From Streptomyces typhae (GTDB lineage: Bacteria > Actinomycetota > Actinomycetes > Streptomycetales > Streptomycetaceae), in NCBI RefSeq assembly GCF_009755605.1, contig NZ_WPNZ01000021.1:62001-126000 (forward strand): DNA of 64,000 bases, read 5' to 3'. Below, piece after piece: positions 8,306-16,639 of the stretch; position 1 is the stretch's first letter, and each line of letters begins with the position of its first letter. Made by a program: the position numbers and the translations under genes. The notes beneath the pieces were generated by a model, which was not told the origin of the DNA, searched no databases, and worked only from the letters and a program-made list of their open reading frames with translations.

Positions 8306-9226
8306 TCAAACCGCGGAGCGGGAGTCCCGGCCGACGGGACAGGGGGAGAGCGCCCGCTCCCCCGCACTCGGGGCCGCCAGTGCCAGTGCGCGGTGCGTAC
8401 GGCGCATCATCAGCCTGGCCATGAAGGGGTGGCCGATCCGGACCACGCCCCAGTACAGACGGCCCCGCCGGGTGTCCGGGCGCGCGAACGTACTGAGCGT
8501 GACGAATTCCTGGTCGACGAGGATCGAGGCGCGCGCCGTCAGACCCGCGACGTCCACCCGGAGCAGCAGCTCGCCGTCGGCGCAGCCGAGCACGGGGAAG
8601 GCGCCGCGCAGCATCCCGGCCCAGGCCCGCGGGTCGCGGGGCAGTCCGGGGAGCATCCGCATCCGGTACGCGTCGGCATGGGCGGGCCGCTCCATGGAGC
8701 GGCGGAGCAGCCGGGCCGCCGCGGGGACTGCGACGGCCTCGGGGCGGTCCCAGCCGAGGGCGTGCAGCAGCCGCACCCGGCGCGAGCGGCGCACGGGACG
8801 CGCGCAGCCGCCCGCGGCGGCCCGCTCCGCGTTGTCGAGGACCTCCTCGACCATCGTGTCGTGCACGGGTCTGACGACGGTGGGCCACAGGATCCGCTCC
8901 AGGCCGCGCGGCTCCGTCTCCAGGACGTGCCGCACCCGGCAGCGCCGCTCCCCCAGCGGCTCGACGGAGATCTCGTGGAAGCCGCCGCCCGGGTCGGTGA
9001 AGTCGAAGCGCACCCGGCGCCCCGGCTCGTACGCCGCGACCCGGTAGCGCACCGGGCCGTGGCCGCCGGTGGCGCCGACCGCGAGGGGGCCGTCGAAGGT
9101 CATCGCGGGCCAGACCGGGGTCGGGAACAGCGGGTCGTCCGGGGCGGAGAGCCGGTCGAGCAGGGCTCCGACCACGTCCGCCCGCGCCTCGACGACCCGC
9201 TCGTGCTCGTTGCGCACCACACCCAT
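8306..9226 (-). CDS. SRPBCC-like domain fused to DUF2867
   Basis: A 306-residue protein of unknown function in two parts. Residues about 1-150 resemble a START/SRPBCC ligand-binding fold: an early ERVVEARADVV strand-helix, then a beta-rich stretch with VRYRVAAYEPGRRVRFDFT and a late helix DTMVEEVLDNAERAA. Residues about 180-295 match DUF2867, with DAYRMRMLPGLPRDPRAW and SILVDQEFVTLSTFARPDT...GRLYWGVVRIGHPFMARLMMRR. No signal peptide. ATG 9226 has GGAGGG 5 bases upstream. It is divergent from a TetR gene, and a long dyad lies between them, so it is probably controlled by that regulator. Substrate not predictable. Confidence 0.75.
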   Translation of the reverse strand: MGVVRNEHERVVEARADVVGALLDRLSAPDDPLFPTPVWPAMTFDGPLAVGATGGHGPVRYRVAAYEPGRRVRFDFTDPGGGFHEISVEPLGERRCRVRHVLETEPRGLERILWPTVVRPVHDTMVEEVLDNAERAAAGGCARPVRRSRRVRLLHALGWDRPEAVAVPAAARLLRRSMERPAHADAYRMRMLPGLPRDPRAWAGMLRGAFPVLGCADGELLLRVDVAGLTARASILVDQEFVTLSTFARPDTRRGRLYWGVVRIGHPFMARLMMRRTHRALALAAPSAGERALSPCPVGRDSRSAV

Positions 9227-9237
9227 CACGTCCCTCC

Positions 9238-9272
9238 ATACGCTGGCGTACGGAAACCGTACGGTAGCGTAT
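9238..9272. promoter_or_regulatory. palindromic operator between divergent genes
   Basis: Left arm ATACGCTGGCGTACGG (9238-9253), spacer AAA, right arm CCGTACGGTAGCGTAT (9257-9272): 14 of 16 positions are complementary. It fills the 44-base gap between the SRPBCC/DUF2867 gene and the TetR gene and overlaps the first possible ATG of the regulator (9271). This is the layout expected of an autoregulated TetR operator. Confidence 0.8.
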
Positions 9273-9276
9273 GGTC

Positions 9277-9888
9277 ATGGCGCAACGGCAGCAGAGGAAA
9301 GCGGCCCCCGCCGCCCGCAAGCCCGGGGGCAAGGCCCGGCTCAGCGCGCGGGACTGGGCCGACGCGGCGCTCGTCGCCATCGGCGAGGGCGGGCTCGCGG
9401 CGGTCGCGGTGGAGCCCCTCGCGGCCCGGCTCGGCGCGACGAAGGGCAGCTTCTACTGGCACTTCGCGAACCGCGAAGCCCTCATCGAAGCCGCCCTCGA
9501 CCGCTGGGCCGAGGTCCACACCGAGGGCACGATCGAGGAGGTCGAGGCCGAGCCCGACGTCCGGCGCCGGATCCGGCTCCTGTTCGCCGAGGCCATCAGC
9601 TCCGCCTCCGCGGACCCGCTGGAGGTCACGCTGCTCGCGACCGCCTCGCACCCCCAGGTCGCGGCGGCGCTGCGCCGCGTCACCGAGCGCCGGGTGGCGT
9701 ACGTCGCCGAGTTGTTCGCCGCCCTCGGCTTCCCGGCCGCCGAGGCCCGGCGGCGCGGCCTGCTCGCGGTCACGGTGTATCTGGGCCATGCCCAGCTCGG
9801 GCACGCCGCGCCGTCCGTGCTGCCCGGCGAGGACGAGTTCGGCGCCTATCTGGACGAGGCCCTGGACGTGCTGATGGCCCGCCCCTGA
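9277..9888 (+). CDS. TetR-family transcriptional regulator
   Basis: About 203 residues. After a basic, Ala/Lys-rich N-terminal tail, the helix-turn-helix is clear: WADAALVAIGEGGLAAVAVEPLAARLGATKGSFYWHFANREALIEAALDRW. The remaining helices form a ligand-binding and dimer domain of no recognised specificity. Two starts are possible, ATG 9271 and ATG 9277; neither has a ribosome site and the operator overlaps the first, so the mRNA may be leaderless or nearly so. It is divergent from the SRPBCC/DUF2867 gene and likely represses both through the 33-bp dyad. The trp leader begins 43 bases past its stop. Confidence 0.92.
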   Translation: MAQRQQRKAAPAARKPGGKARLSARDWADAALVAIGEGGLAAVAVEPLAARLGATKGSFYWHFANREALIEAALDRWAEVHTEGTIEEVEAEPDVRRRIRLLFAEAISSASADPLEVTLLATASHPQVAAALRRVTERRVAYVAELFAALGFPAAEARRRGLLAVTVYLGHAQLGHAAPSVLPGEDEFGAYLDEALDVLMARP

Positions 9889-9931
9889 GACGCACCGGCG
9901 CACGGGCCCGCCCATGCGTTAAGGTGCGGGC

Positions 9932-9988
9932 ATGTTCGCGCACTCGACCCGCTCCTGGTGGTGGCCCGCTCTTCCGGCGGCCCACTGA
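9932..9988 (+). CDS. trpL: trp leader peptide, 18 residues with three consecutive Trp
   Basis: ATG 9932 to TGA 9986-9988 encodes MFAHSTRSWWWPALPAAH. AAGGTGCGGGC precedes it as a weak ribosome site. Three adjacent Trp codons just upstream of a strong hairpin and a trpEG gene are the signature of ribosome-mediated attenuation: when charged tRNA-Trp is scarce the ribosome stalls and the terminator should not form. An attenuator of this type is known for Streptomyces trpEG. Too short for ordinary gene finding. Confidence 0.9.
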   Translation: MFAHSTRSWWWPALPAAH

Positions 9989-10008
9989 CTGCGCGTACCC
10001 ACGACTCG

Positions 10009-10035
10009 CGAAGGCCGCCCGAGGGGCGGCCTTCG
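10009..10035 (+). terminator. trp attenuator terminator hairpin
   Basis: Perfect 12-bp stem, CGAAGGCCGCCC (10009-10020) and GGGCGGCCTTCG (10024-10035), loop GAG, followed by GTGTTT. It starts 20 bases after the leader peptide stop and ends 64 bases before trpEG. Confidence 0.9.
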
Positions 10036-10099
10036 GTGTTTCCGGAACCTTCCGGACCGGCCGTTCCTCTCCCCCCGCTCAAGGAGAAGGAACGCCCCC

Positions 10100-12100
10100 A
10101 TGAACCCGAGAAGCCCGCGGAACCTGCGGAACCTGCTGTCCGACGACCGCCCGTTCGCGCTGCTGCGCCGCCGCACCCCCGGCCGTGACCACGACACGGT
10201 GGAGCTCCTCGTCGGCTCCATGACCACCTGCGAACGCCTCGCCGACCTGCCCGAGGGCCTCGCGCTCGTGCCCTTCCGGCAGATCCGGGAGCGCGGCTTC
10301 GAGGTGCGCGACGACGGCACGCCGCTCACCGCCCTCGTCCCCGAGGAGCGGCACGAACTCCCGCTCGCCGAGGCCCTTTCGGCGCTTCCCGACCACGACG
10401 TGCGCGTCACGGCCGGCGGCTTCGACGTGAGCGACGAGGAGTACGCGGACACCGTCGGCCGGGTGCTGCGCGAGGAGATCGGCAGCGGCGAGGGCGCCAA
10501 CTTCGTGATCCGGCGTACGTACCGGGGCGAGATCCCCGGGTTCGGGCGGGCCGACGCGCTCGCCCTGTTCCGGCGGCTGCTGCTCGGGGAGCGCGGCGCG
10601 TACTGGACGTTCGTCGTGCACACCGGAGACCGGAAAGGGCCCGAAGGGCCCTCCTCGGAAGGGCGGCGGCGGGAGACGGGCGGGCGGACCCTGGTCGGGG
10701 CGAGCCCCGAGGTGCATGTGCGGATGTCCGGCGGCACGGTCGTGATGAACCCGATCAGCGGCACGTACCGCTATCCGGCCGCGGGCCCCACCGCCGACGA
10801 CCTGCTGCGGTTCCTCGCCGACGACAAGGAGGTGGAGGAGCTGTCGATGGTCGTCGACGAGGAGCTGAAGATGATGTGCACCGTCGGCGACCGGGGCGGT
10901 GTAGTGGTCGGGCCGCGTCTGAAGGAGATGGCCCATCTGGCGCACACCGAGTACGAGTTGCGCGGGCGTTCCTCCCTGGACGTGCGTACGGTTCTGAAGG
11001 AGACGATGTTCGCGGCGACGGTGACGGGGTCGCCGGTGCAGAACGCGTGCCGGGTGATCCGGCGCCACGAGGCGGGCGGGCGCGGCTACTACGCGGGGGC
11101 GCTCGCGCTGATCGGCAGGGACTCCGGCGGCGCGCAGACCCTGGACTCGCCGATCCTGATCCGCACCGCCGACATCGACGCGGCCGGTGGCCTGCGCGTG
11201 CCGGTGGGGGCGACCCTCGTCCGCGGCTCGGACCCGGCGGGCGAGGTGGCCGAGACGCACGCGAAGGCGGCCGGGGTGCTCGCCGCGCTCGGGGTGCGCC
11301 CCGGCCGCCCGCGGCAGGAGAGCACCCGGCCCGCACTCGCCGACGACCCGCGGGTACGGGCCGCACTCGACGCCCGCCGGGCGGGCCTCTCCCCGTTCTG
11401 GCTGCGCCTTCAGGAGGGAGCGCCGTCCGCCCGCACCGCCCCGGAGGACCCGGGCGCGGCCACCGCCCTGAGCGGGCACGCGCTCGTCGTCGACGCGGAG
11501 GACACCTTCACGGCGATGCTCGCGCACGTGCTGCGCTCGTCCGGCCTCGCGGTGTCCGTGCGGCGCTACGACGAACCCGGGCTCGCGGAAACGGCGCGGG
11601 CCCACGAGGGTCCCGTGGTGCTCGGCCCGGGCCCCGGCGACCCCGGTGACGCCGCCGACCCGAGGATGCGGTTCCTGCGCGGCCTCGCGGCCCGGCTGAT
11701 CCGCGGCCACCGGTATCCGGTGCTCGGCGTGTGCCTGGGCCACGAGCTGTTCGCGGCCGAGCTCGGCCTGGAGATCGTCCGCAAGGAGGTCCCGTACCAG
11801 GGCGCGCAGACGACGGTCGACCTGTTCGGGCGGGCGGAGACGGTCGGCTTCTACAACAGCTTCGTGGCGCGCTGCGACGAGGCGGCGGCCCGCGAACTCG
11901 CCGCGCACGGCGTCGAGGTGAGCAGGGACCCGGTGAGCGGCGAGGTGCACGCGCTGCGCGGGCCCGGGTTCGCGGGCACTCAGTTCCACCCCGAGTCCGT
12001 GCTCTCCCTGCGGGGCCCCGCGATCGTCGGGGAGCTGCTCGGTCAGCTGGTGGGCGCGGCCGGCACCAGGACGTTCTCGGAGCGGCGGCCCGCCCTGTAG
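10100..12100 (+). CDS. trpEG: anthranilate synthase, fused TrpE-TrpG
   Basis: Converts chorismate and glutamine to anthranilate, the first committed step to tryptophan. One 666-residue chain combines both subunits. Residues about 1-440 are the chorismate-using component: LVGASPEVHVRMSGG, NPISGTYR, DDKEVEELSMVVDEELKMM, and SPVQNACRVIRRHEAGGRGYYAGALALIG. Residues about 465-650 are the glutamine amidotransferase: VVLGPGPGDPGD oxyanion region, GVCLGHELFA with the nucleophilic Cys, and GTQFHPESVLS with the His-Glu pair. AAGGAGAAGGAACG precedes ATG 10100. Transcription is controlled by the leader peptide and hairpin just upstream. The last 58 bases overlap the convergent dehydrogenase gene. Fused TrpEG is known in Streptomyces. 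Confidence 0.96.
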   Translation: MNPRSPRNLRNLLSDDRPFALLRRRTPGRDHDTVELLVGSMTTCERLADLPEGLALVPFRQIRERGFEVRDDGTPLTALVPEERHELPLAEALSALPDHDVRVTAGGFDVSDEEYADTVGRVLREEIGSGEGANFVIRRTYRGEIPGFGRADALALFRRLLLGERGAYWTFVVHTGDRKGPEGPSSEGRRRETGGRTLVGASPEVHVRMSGGTVVMNPISGTYRYPAAGPTADDLLRFLADDKEVEELSMVVDEELKMMCTVGDRGGVVVGPRLKEMAHLAHTEYELRGRSSLDVRTVLKETMFAATVTGSPVQNACRVIRRHEAGGRGYYAGALALIGRDSGGAQTLDSPILIRTADIDAAGGLRVPVGATLVRGSDPAGEVAETHAKAAGVLAALGVRPGRPRQESTRPALADDPRVRAALDARRAGLSPFWLRLQEGAPSARTAPEDPGAATALSGHALVVDAEDTFTAMLAHVLRSSGLAVSVRRYDEPGLAETARAHEGPVVLGPGPGDPGDAADPRMRFLRGLAARLIRGHRYPVLGVCLGHELFAAELGLEIVRKEVPYQGAQTTVDLFGRAETVGFYNSFVARCDEAAARELAAHGVEVSRDPVSGEVHALRGPGFAGTQFHPESVLSLRGPAIVGELLGQLVGAAGTRTFSERRPAL

Positions 12101-13047
12101 TCGAGGACGTTCTGGACCGTGGTCTCGATGATCTGACTCACGGCGTCGTGGGTGTAGTACGCCTGGTGCGAGGTGACCACGACGTTCGGGAAGGTGACGA
12201 GCCGGGCCAGGGTGTCGTCCTCGACGACCTCCAGGGACTTGTCGAGGAAGAACAGCCCTGCCTCGGCCTCGTACACGTCGAGGCCGACGCCCGCGAAGCG
12301 GCCCGCGCGCAGCTCCCGCACCAGGGCCTCGGTGTCGATCAGGCCGCCGCGGCTGGAGTTGATCAGGATCGCGTCGTCCTTCATGGCGTGCAGCGCGCTC
12401 GCGTCGACGAGGTGCCGGGTCGCGGGCAGCAGCGGTACGTGCAGGCTGACCAGGTCGGCCTCGGCGAACAGCTCCTCCTTGGACACGTACGCCATGCCGA
12501 GCTCGGCGCACGCCGGGTTCACGTCCACGTCCCAGCCGAGCAGCCGCATGCCGAAGCCGTGCGCGATCCGGGTGAACGCCTCACCGATCTTGCCGGTGCC
12601 GAGCACGCCGACGGTGCGGCCGCGCAGGTCCCGGCCCATCAGGCCGTCGAGGCGGAAGTCGAAGTCGCGGGTGCGGTTGCTGGCGCGGACGATGCGGCGG
12701 TTGACCGCCGTCGCCAGGGTCCAGGCGAACTCCGCCACGGAGTAGGGGGAGTAGGAGGAGACGCGGGCCACGGTCAGGCCGAGGCGCTCGGCGACCTGGA
12801 GGTCGATGTTGTTGAAGCCCGTGGAGCGCTGGGCGATCAGCTGGGTGCCGCCGGCGGCGAGGGTCTGCAGGACGCGGTTGTCGAGGCTGGCGTTGACGCT
12901 CGTCGAGACGATCTCGTAGCCGGCGGCGATGGGGGCGGTGTCCTCGTTCAGGAAGACGTTCAGGCAGCGGATCTCGTGGTGCGGGGAGAACGCCTTCTCC
13001 ATGAGGGGGCGCTCGTCCGCCTGGACGCCGAAGGCGAGGATTTCCAC
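12043..13047 (-). CDS. D-2-hydroxyacid (D-lactate) dehydrogenase
   Basis: NAD-dependent enzyme of the D-isomer-specific 2-hydroxyacid dehydrogenase family, nearest in motif pattern to D-lactate dehydrogenases that reduce pyruvate. 334 residues. NAD-binding VGVLGTGKIG at about 150; catalytic Arg in NSSRGG, Glu in DVYEAEAG, and His in VVTSHQAYYT; substrate-side RSTGFNNIDL and SSYSPYSVAEFAW. ATG 13047 has GGGAGCAC upstream. Its 3' end overlaps the trpEG 3' end by 58 bases in the opposite direction. Monocistronic. Substrate is inferred from the overall pattern, not proven. Confidence 0.9.
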   Translation of the reverse strand: MEILAFGVQADERPLMEKAFSPHHEIRCLNVFLNEDTAPIAAGYEIVSTSVNASLDNRVLQTLAAGGTQLIAQRSTGFNNIDLQVAERLGLTVARVSSYSPYSVAEFAWTLATAVNRRIVRASNRTRDFDFRLDGLMGRDLRGRTVGVLGTGKIGEAFTRIAHGFGMRLLGWDVDVNPACAELGMAYVSKEELFAEADLVSLHVPLLPATRHLVDASALHAMKDDAILINSSRGGLIDTEALVRELRAGRFAGVGLDVYEAEAGLFFLDKSLEVVEDDTLARLVTFPNVVVTSHQAYYTHDAVSQIIETTVQNVLDYRAGRRSENVLVPAAPTS

Positions 13048-13132
13048 GGTGTGCTCCCGTTTTCGGTATGTAACCCCCCATTGGTACCGAATATACGTTC
13101 CCGGCGCCCCACCCGGCGATCGCTGACAGGGG

Positions 13133-13184
13133 CGTGCGGCCGGGTGTCAGCCGAAGCGGCCGTGCGGCCGGGTGTCAGCCGAAG
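13133..13184. repeat. 24-bp direct duplication at the pfkA 3' end
   Basis: CGTGCGGCCGGGTGTCAGCC followed by GAAG occurs at 13133-13156 and again at 13161-13184. The second copy contains the last codons and stop of pfkA, so the end of the gene was duplicated into the spacer. Confidence 0.8.
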
Positions 13185-14203
13185 AAGACACCGACCTCGG
13201 TGTACAGGGCGGGGTCCACCGTCTTCAGCCGGGCCGTCGCGTCGGCGATGGGCACCCGGACGATGTCCGTGCCCCGCAGCGCGACCATCTTCCCGAAGTC
13301 CCCCTCCCGCACGGCGTCGATCGCGTGCAGCCCGAAGCGGGTGGCGAGCCAGCGGTCGAAGGCGGAGGGCGTGCCCCCGCGCTGGACGTGCCCGAGGACC
13401 GTGGTCCGCGCCTCCTTGCCGGTGCGCTTCTCGATCTCTTTGGCCAGCCACTCCCCCACGCCGGAGAGCCGCACGTGCCCGAAGGAGTCGAGCGTGCCGT
13501 CCTTGAGGACCATCTCGCCGTCCTTCGGCATCGCCCCTTCGGCGACGACGACGATCGGCGCGTACGAGGCCTTGAAGCGCGAGGTCACCCAGGCGCACAC
13601 CTGGTCGAGGTCGAAGCGCTGCTCGGGAATGAGGATGACGTTGGCGCCGCCCGCGAGCCCGGAGTGCAGGGCGATCCACCCTGCGTGCCGCCCCATGACC
13701 TCGACGACGAGGACCCGCATATGGGACTCGGCGGTGGTGTGCAGGCGGTCGATGGCCTCCGTGGCGATGCCGACGGCGGTGTCGAAGCCGAAGGTGTAGT
13801 CCGTGGCGGACAGGTCGTTGTCGATGGTCTTCGGTACGCCGACGACGTTGATGCCGTACTCGTCGGTGAGCCGGGCGGCGACGCCGAGCGTGTCCTCGCC
13901 GCCGATCGCGATCAGGGCGTCGACCTCGTACTTGGCGAGGTTCTCCTTGATGCGCCGGATGCCGTTCTCGACCTTGAGGGGGTTGGTGCGCGAGGAACCG
14001 AGGATGGTGCCGCCGCGGGGCAGGATGCCGCGGACGGCCGGGATGGCGAGCTGGACCGTGTCGCCTTCGAGGGGTCCGCGCCAGCCGTCGCGGAAGCCCA
14101 CGAAGTCATAGCCGTACTCCTGTACGCCCTTGCGGACGACGCCCCGGATGACGGCATTGAGCCCGGGGCAGTCGCCGCCTCCGGTCAGAACTCCGACCCG
14201 CAT
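13175..14203 (-). CDS. pfkA: 6-phosphofructokinase
   Basis: Phosphorylates fructose 6-phosphate in glycolysis. 342 residues, with MRVGVLTGGGDCPGLNAV, ILGSSRTNP, PKTIDNDLSATDYTFGFDTA, VEVMGRHAGW, LGHVQRGGTPSAFDR. The phosphate-donor loop reads GGEDTLG, and the nearby loop is PKTIDND with Lys; Asp and Lys at these two positions occur in PPi-dependent PFKs, but characterised Streptomyces PFKs of this group use ATP, so donor choice cannot be read from these residues alone. AAGGGA is 8 bases before ATG 14203. S. coelicolor carries several pfkA paralogues; this one sits beside the dehydrogenase gene, away from other glycolytic genes. Confidence 0.95.
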   Translation of the reverse strand: MRVGVLTGGGDCPGLNAVIRGVVRKGVQEYGYDFVGFRDGWRGPLEGDTVQLAIPAVRGILPRGGTILGSSRTNPLKVENGIRRIKENLAKYEVDALIAIGGEDTLGVAARLTDEYGINVVGVPKTIDNDLSATDYTFGFDTAVGIATEAIDRLHTTAESHMRVLVVEVMGRHAGWIALHSGLAGGANVILIPEQRFDLDQVCAWVTSRFKASYAPIVVVAEGAMPKDGEMVLKDGTLDSFGHVRLSGVGEWLAKEIEKRTGKEARTTVLGHVQRGGTPSAFDRWLATRFGLHAIDAVREGDFGKMVALRGTDIVRVPIADATARLKTVDPALYTEVGVFFG

Positions 14204-14347
14204 GGAAATGTCCCTTCGCCGCAGTTGCGCTGACGCGGGCCACGCTAATGGTGATCCGCGTCACTCCGGCATGGGGCGAACGGTGAATTCCCGTACGCGG
14301 TGCAGGAGTTGTCGCACCAGGGAAGATCCCGGTTCACTCGAAGGAGG

Positions 14348-15235
14348 TCACGAGGGACGGGCGGTGCCAGGGGTGCGTGCGGTGCCGGAGGTGCCAGAGG
14401 AGGCGGCGGGGTCGTCGGTGTCGAGGCCGCGCTCGATCGCGTACCGCACGAGCTCCACGCGGTTGTGCAGCTGGAGCTTGCCGAGGGTGTTCTGGACGTG
14501 GTTCTGGACGGTGCGGTGCGAGATGACGAGGCGTTCGGCGATCTGCTTGTAGCTGAGGCCCTTGGCGACCAGCCGGAGCACCTCCGTCTCGCGCTCGGTC
14601 AGGCGTGGCGCCCCCGGCTCGTCGGGGGTGGCGGGCGCGGGCTCGGAGGCGAGGCGCCGGTACTCGCCGAGGACCAGACCGGCGAGGCCCGGCGTGAACA
14701 CGGCGTCGCCGACGGCCGTGCGGCGCACGGCGTCGATCAGCTCGGCGGTGGAGGCGGACTTCAGGAGGTACCCGGTGGCACCGGACTTGACCGCCTCCAG
14801 GACGTCCGCGTGCTCGCCGCTGGCCGACAGGACCAGGACGCGCAGCGCGGGATTGGCGCCGACGAGTTCCTTGCAGACCTGCACACCCGGCTTCAGGGGC
14901 AGGTTCAGGTCCAGGACGAGGACGTCGGGGGCGGCGGCTCCGGCCCGCCGGACCGCCTGCTCGCCGTCGCCCGCGGTCGCCACCACGTCGAAGCCGGACT
15001 CGGCCAGGTCCCGGGCGACGGCGTCGCGCCACATCGGGTGGTCGTCGACGACCATCACCCTGACCGGCGCGTCCGCCGCCGCGGCGGCCCCGGCCGTTCT
15101 GCCCGCCGTGGACGCCGTGGACGCCGGTGACGCCGGTGACGCCGGTGACGCCGGTGACGCCGGTGACGCCGGTGACGCAGCGGACCTGCCCGCCCCGCCC
15201 GCCGTCCCGCTGTGCTGCTCGTGCCCGCTGCTCAT
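14348..15235 (-). CDS. macR: NarL/LuxR-family response regulator (MacR-like)
   Basis: 295 residues. Receiver at about 57-175: VMVVDDHPMWRD with the acidic pair, phospho-Asp in VLVLDLNLPL, Thr/Ser switch region VLVLSAS, and Lys in YLLKSAS. LuxR-type HTH at about 205-265: LTERETEVLRLVAKGLSYKQIAERLVISHRTVQNHVQNTLGKL. The first 55 residues are low complexity, with Ala-Ser-Pro triplets repeated about six times, written by a 9-bp DNA tandem repeat. The start codon overlaps the stop of the upstream kinase (ATGA), so the two are translationally coupled. Position and type correspond, as I recall, to S. coelicolor MacRS (SCO2120/SCO2121), which affects morphogenesis and actinorhodin. Confidence 0.88.
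   Translation of the reverse strand: MSSGHEQHSGTAGGAGRSAASPASPASPASPASPASPASTASTAGRTAGAAAAADAPVRVMVVDDHPMWRDAVARDLAESGFDVVATAGDGEQAVRRAGAAAPDVLVLDLNLPLKPGVQVCKELVGANPALRVLVLSASGEHADVLEAVKSGATGYLLKSASTAELIDAVRRTAVGDAVFTPGLAGLVLGEYRRLASEPAPATPDEPGAPRLTERETEVLRLVAKGLSYKQIAERLVISHRTVQNHVQNTLGKLQLHNRVELVRYAIERGLDTDDPAASSGTSGTARTPGTARPS
15120..15173. repeat. 9-bp tandem repeat inside macR
   Basis: Six exact copies of GACGCCGGT, with degenerate copies on both sides. On the coding strand each unit gives Ala-Ser-Pro (three codons), so copy changes keep the frame and alter only the length of the N-terminal tail of the response regulator. Confidence 0.9.
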
Positions 15236-16578
15236 CGCTCCGCTTCCGCCTTCCCCCGGATGTCCCGCGCGGTGCGCGGCACCCTCAGTTCCACTTCCGT
15301 CCCCTGGCCCGGTACCGAGATCAGCTCGGCCGTGCCGCCGATGTCCCGCAGCCGCCCCCGGATCGACAGGGCGACCCCGAGCCGCCCCTCGCCCTCGGCC
15401 TGCGCCAGCCGCCCCCGCGGAATGCCGGGACCCTCGTCACGCACCGTCACGACGACGGTGTCCGGCTCGTCCTCGACCAGGATCCAGGCTCGGGCGTCCG
15501 CCCCGACGTGTTTGCGGACATTGTCCAGGGCCGCGCCGACGGCCGCCGCGACCTCCCCGGCCGCGTGCGGGGCGAGCGGCACCGCGGCGCCGGGTTCCGA
15601 GAGCGTGACGCGCGCCCCGGCGTACGGTGCGAGCAGCAGGCGCAGATCGCAGTCCGCGCCGTCCGCGACCCCCTGCCCGCCGGCGCCCGCGCCGCCGCCG
15701 ACCGCCTCCTCGTGCTCCCCGACCATCCGGACGGCGGCACCCCGGGAGCCGTCTTCCGCGGCGTAGGAGGTGCGGACCAGGCCGCCTGCGACCAGGGTGC
15801 GCAGCGCCACCTCCTGCTCGCCCGCCATCCGGCCGAGCTCCGCCGCCTCACCGCCGATGGCGGTGCCCCTGCGCTGCACCATCGCGAGGACCTGGAGGAC
15901 GCTGTCGTGGATGTCGCGGGCCAGGCGCTCCCGCTCCCGGGTCGCGGCCTCGATCTCCAGGGCGCGGGCCAGCGTCCGCTCGGAGGCGCGGGCGACCTCC
16001 ACGACGTACCCGATGGCGATGGACGCGATACAGACGAGCAGGACGTTGTGGACGGTGTCGCGGCTGAACGCCCCGCGCTGCATCACATTGGCGACGCCCA
16101 CCAGCAGCGACGCGCAGGCAGCCCAGCGCCAGCCGCCCTTGATCGCGTACGCGAGCACGGAGCCCGCCGTCCATATGGACGGCAGCGTCGGACCGCCGTC
16201 GAGCACACGCCAGTGCGCGTCGGCGACCGGCGTCAGCAGGATGCCGGTGAGGGCCACCGCGAGGTCGACGGCGAGGAACCGCTTGGTGCAGCGCGCGGCG
16301 CTCGCGACCTTCGGCAGGGTGGCGAGCGTCCAGACGGCGAGCACCGCGAAGTAGGCGATGGCGAGCCAGGGCCGGGCGAAGCTGGAGTACGCGGCGACGA
16401 AGAGCCCGATGGCGTACAGCATGGTGAGCACCCGGTACGCGGTCAGCGCACGCCACAACGGCTGCTCCACCGACAGCGCGTTGCGCCCGGACCGGCGCCG
16501 CTCCCGCGCGGGCGGCTGCTCGCCGTCGGAGTTCCTCGATCGCTGGTCGCGGTGCTCGTCGCTCGTATGTCGTCGCAC
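15232..16578 (-). CDS. macS: sensor histidine kinase (MacS-like)
   Basis: 448-residue membrane kinase partnered with the response regulator it overlaps by 4 bases. After a charged N-terminus there are about five to six hydrophobic helices (about 45-210), then the HisKA_3-type dimerisation site RERERLARDIHDSVLQVLAMV with the phospho-accepting His, and an ATP-binding end with ALDNVRKHVGADA (N box), VRDEGPGIP (G1) and a late G2-like LGVALSIRGRL. This architecture (N-terminal membrane domain plus HisKA_3/HATPase) is that of MacS-type kinases. GTG 16578 is the start used; ribosome site unclear. The signal is unknown. Confidence 0.88.
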   Translation of the reverse strand: MRRHTSDEHRDQRSRNSDGEQPPARERRRSGRNALSVEQPLWRALTAYRVLTMLYAIGLFVAAYSSFARPWLAIAYFAVLAVWTLATLPKVASAARCTKRFLAVDLAVALTGILLTPVADAHWRVLDGGPTLPSIWTAGSVLAYAIKGGWRWAACASLLVGVANVMQRGAFSRDTVHNVLLVCIASIAIGYVVEVARASERTLARALEIEAATRERERLARDIHDSVLQVLAMVQRRGTAIGGEAAELGRMAGEQEVALRTLVAGGLVRTSYAAEDGSRGAAVRMVGEHEEAVGGGAGAGGQGVADGADCDLRLLLAPYAGARVTLSEPGAAVPLAPHAAGEVAAAVGAALDNVRKHVGADARAWILVEDEPDTVVVTVRDEGPGIPRGRLAQAEGEGRLGVALSIRGRLRDIGGTAELISVPGQGTEVELRVPRTARDIRGKAEAER

Positions 16579-16639
16579 AGAAGATGACCCCGCCCGCCCC
16601 CTCGGGGACGCCTTGTGCGTCCCCCCTGCACCGACGCCG

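Noticed and set aside
8306..9380. DAHP synthase extending to 9380 in the open frame
   Set aside because: The upstream part is antisense-like sequence through the SRPBCC gene; the enzyme's N-terminus is at about 8105.
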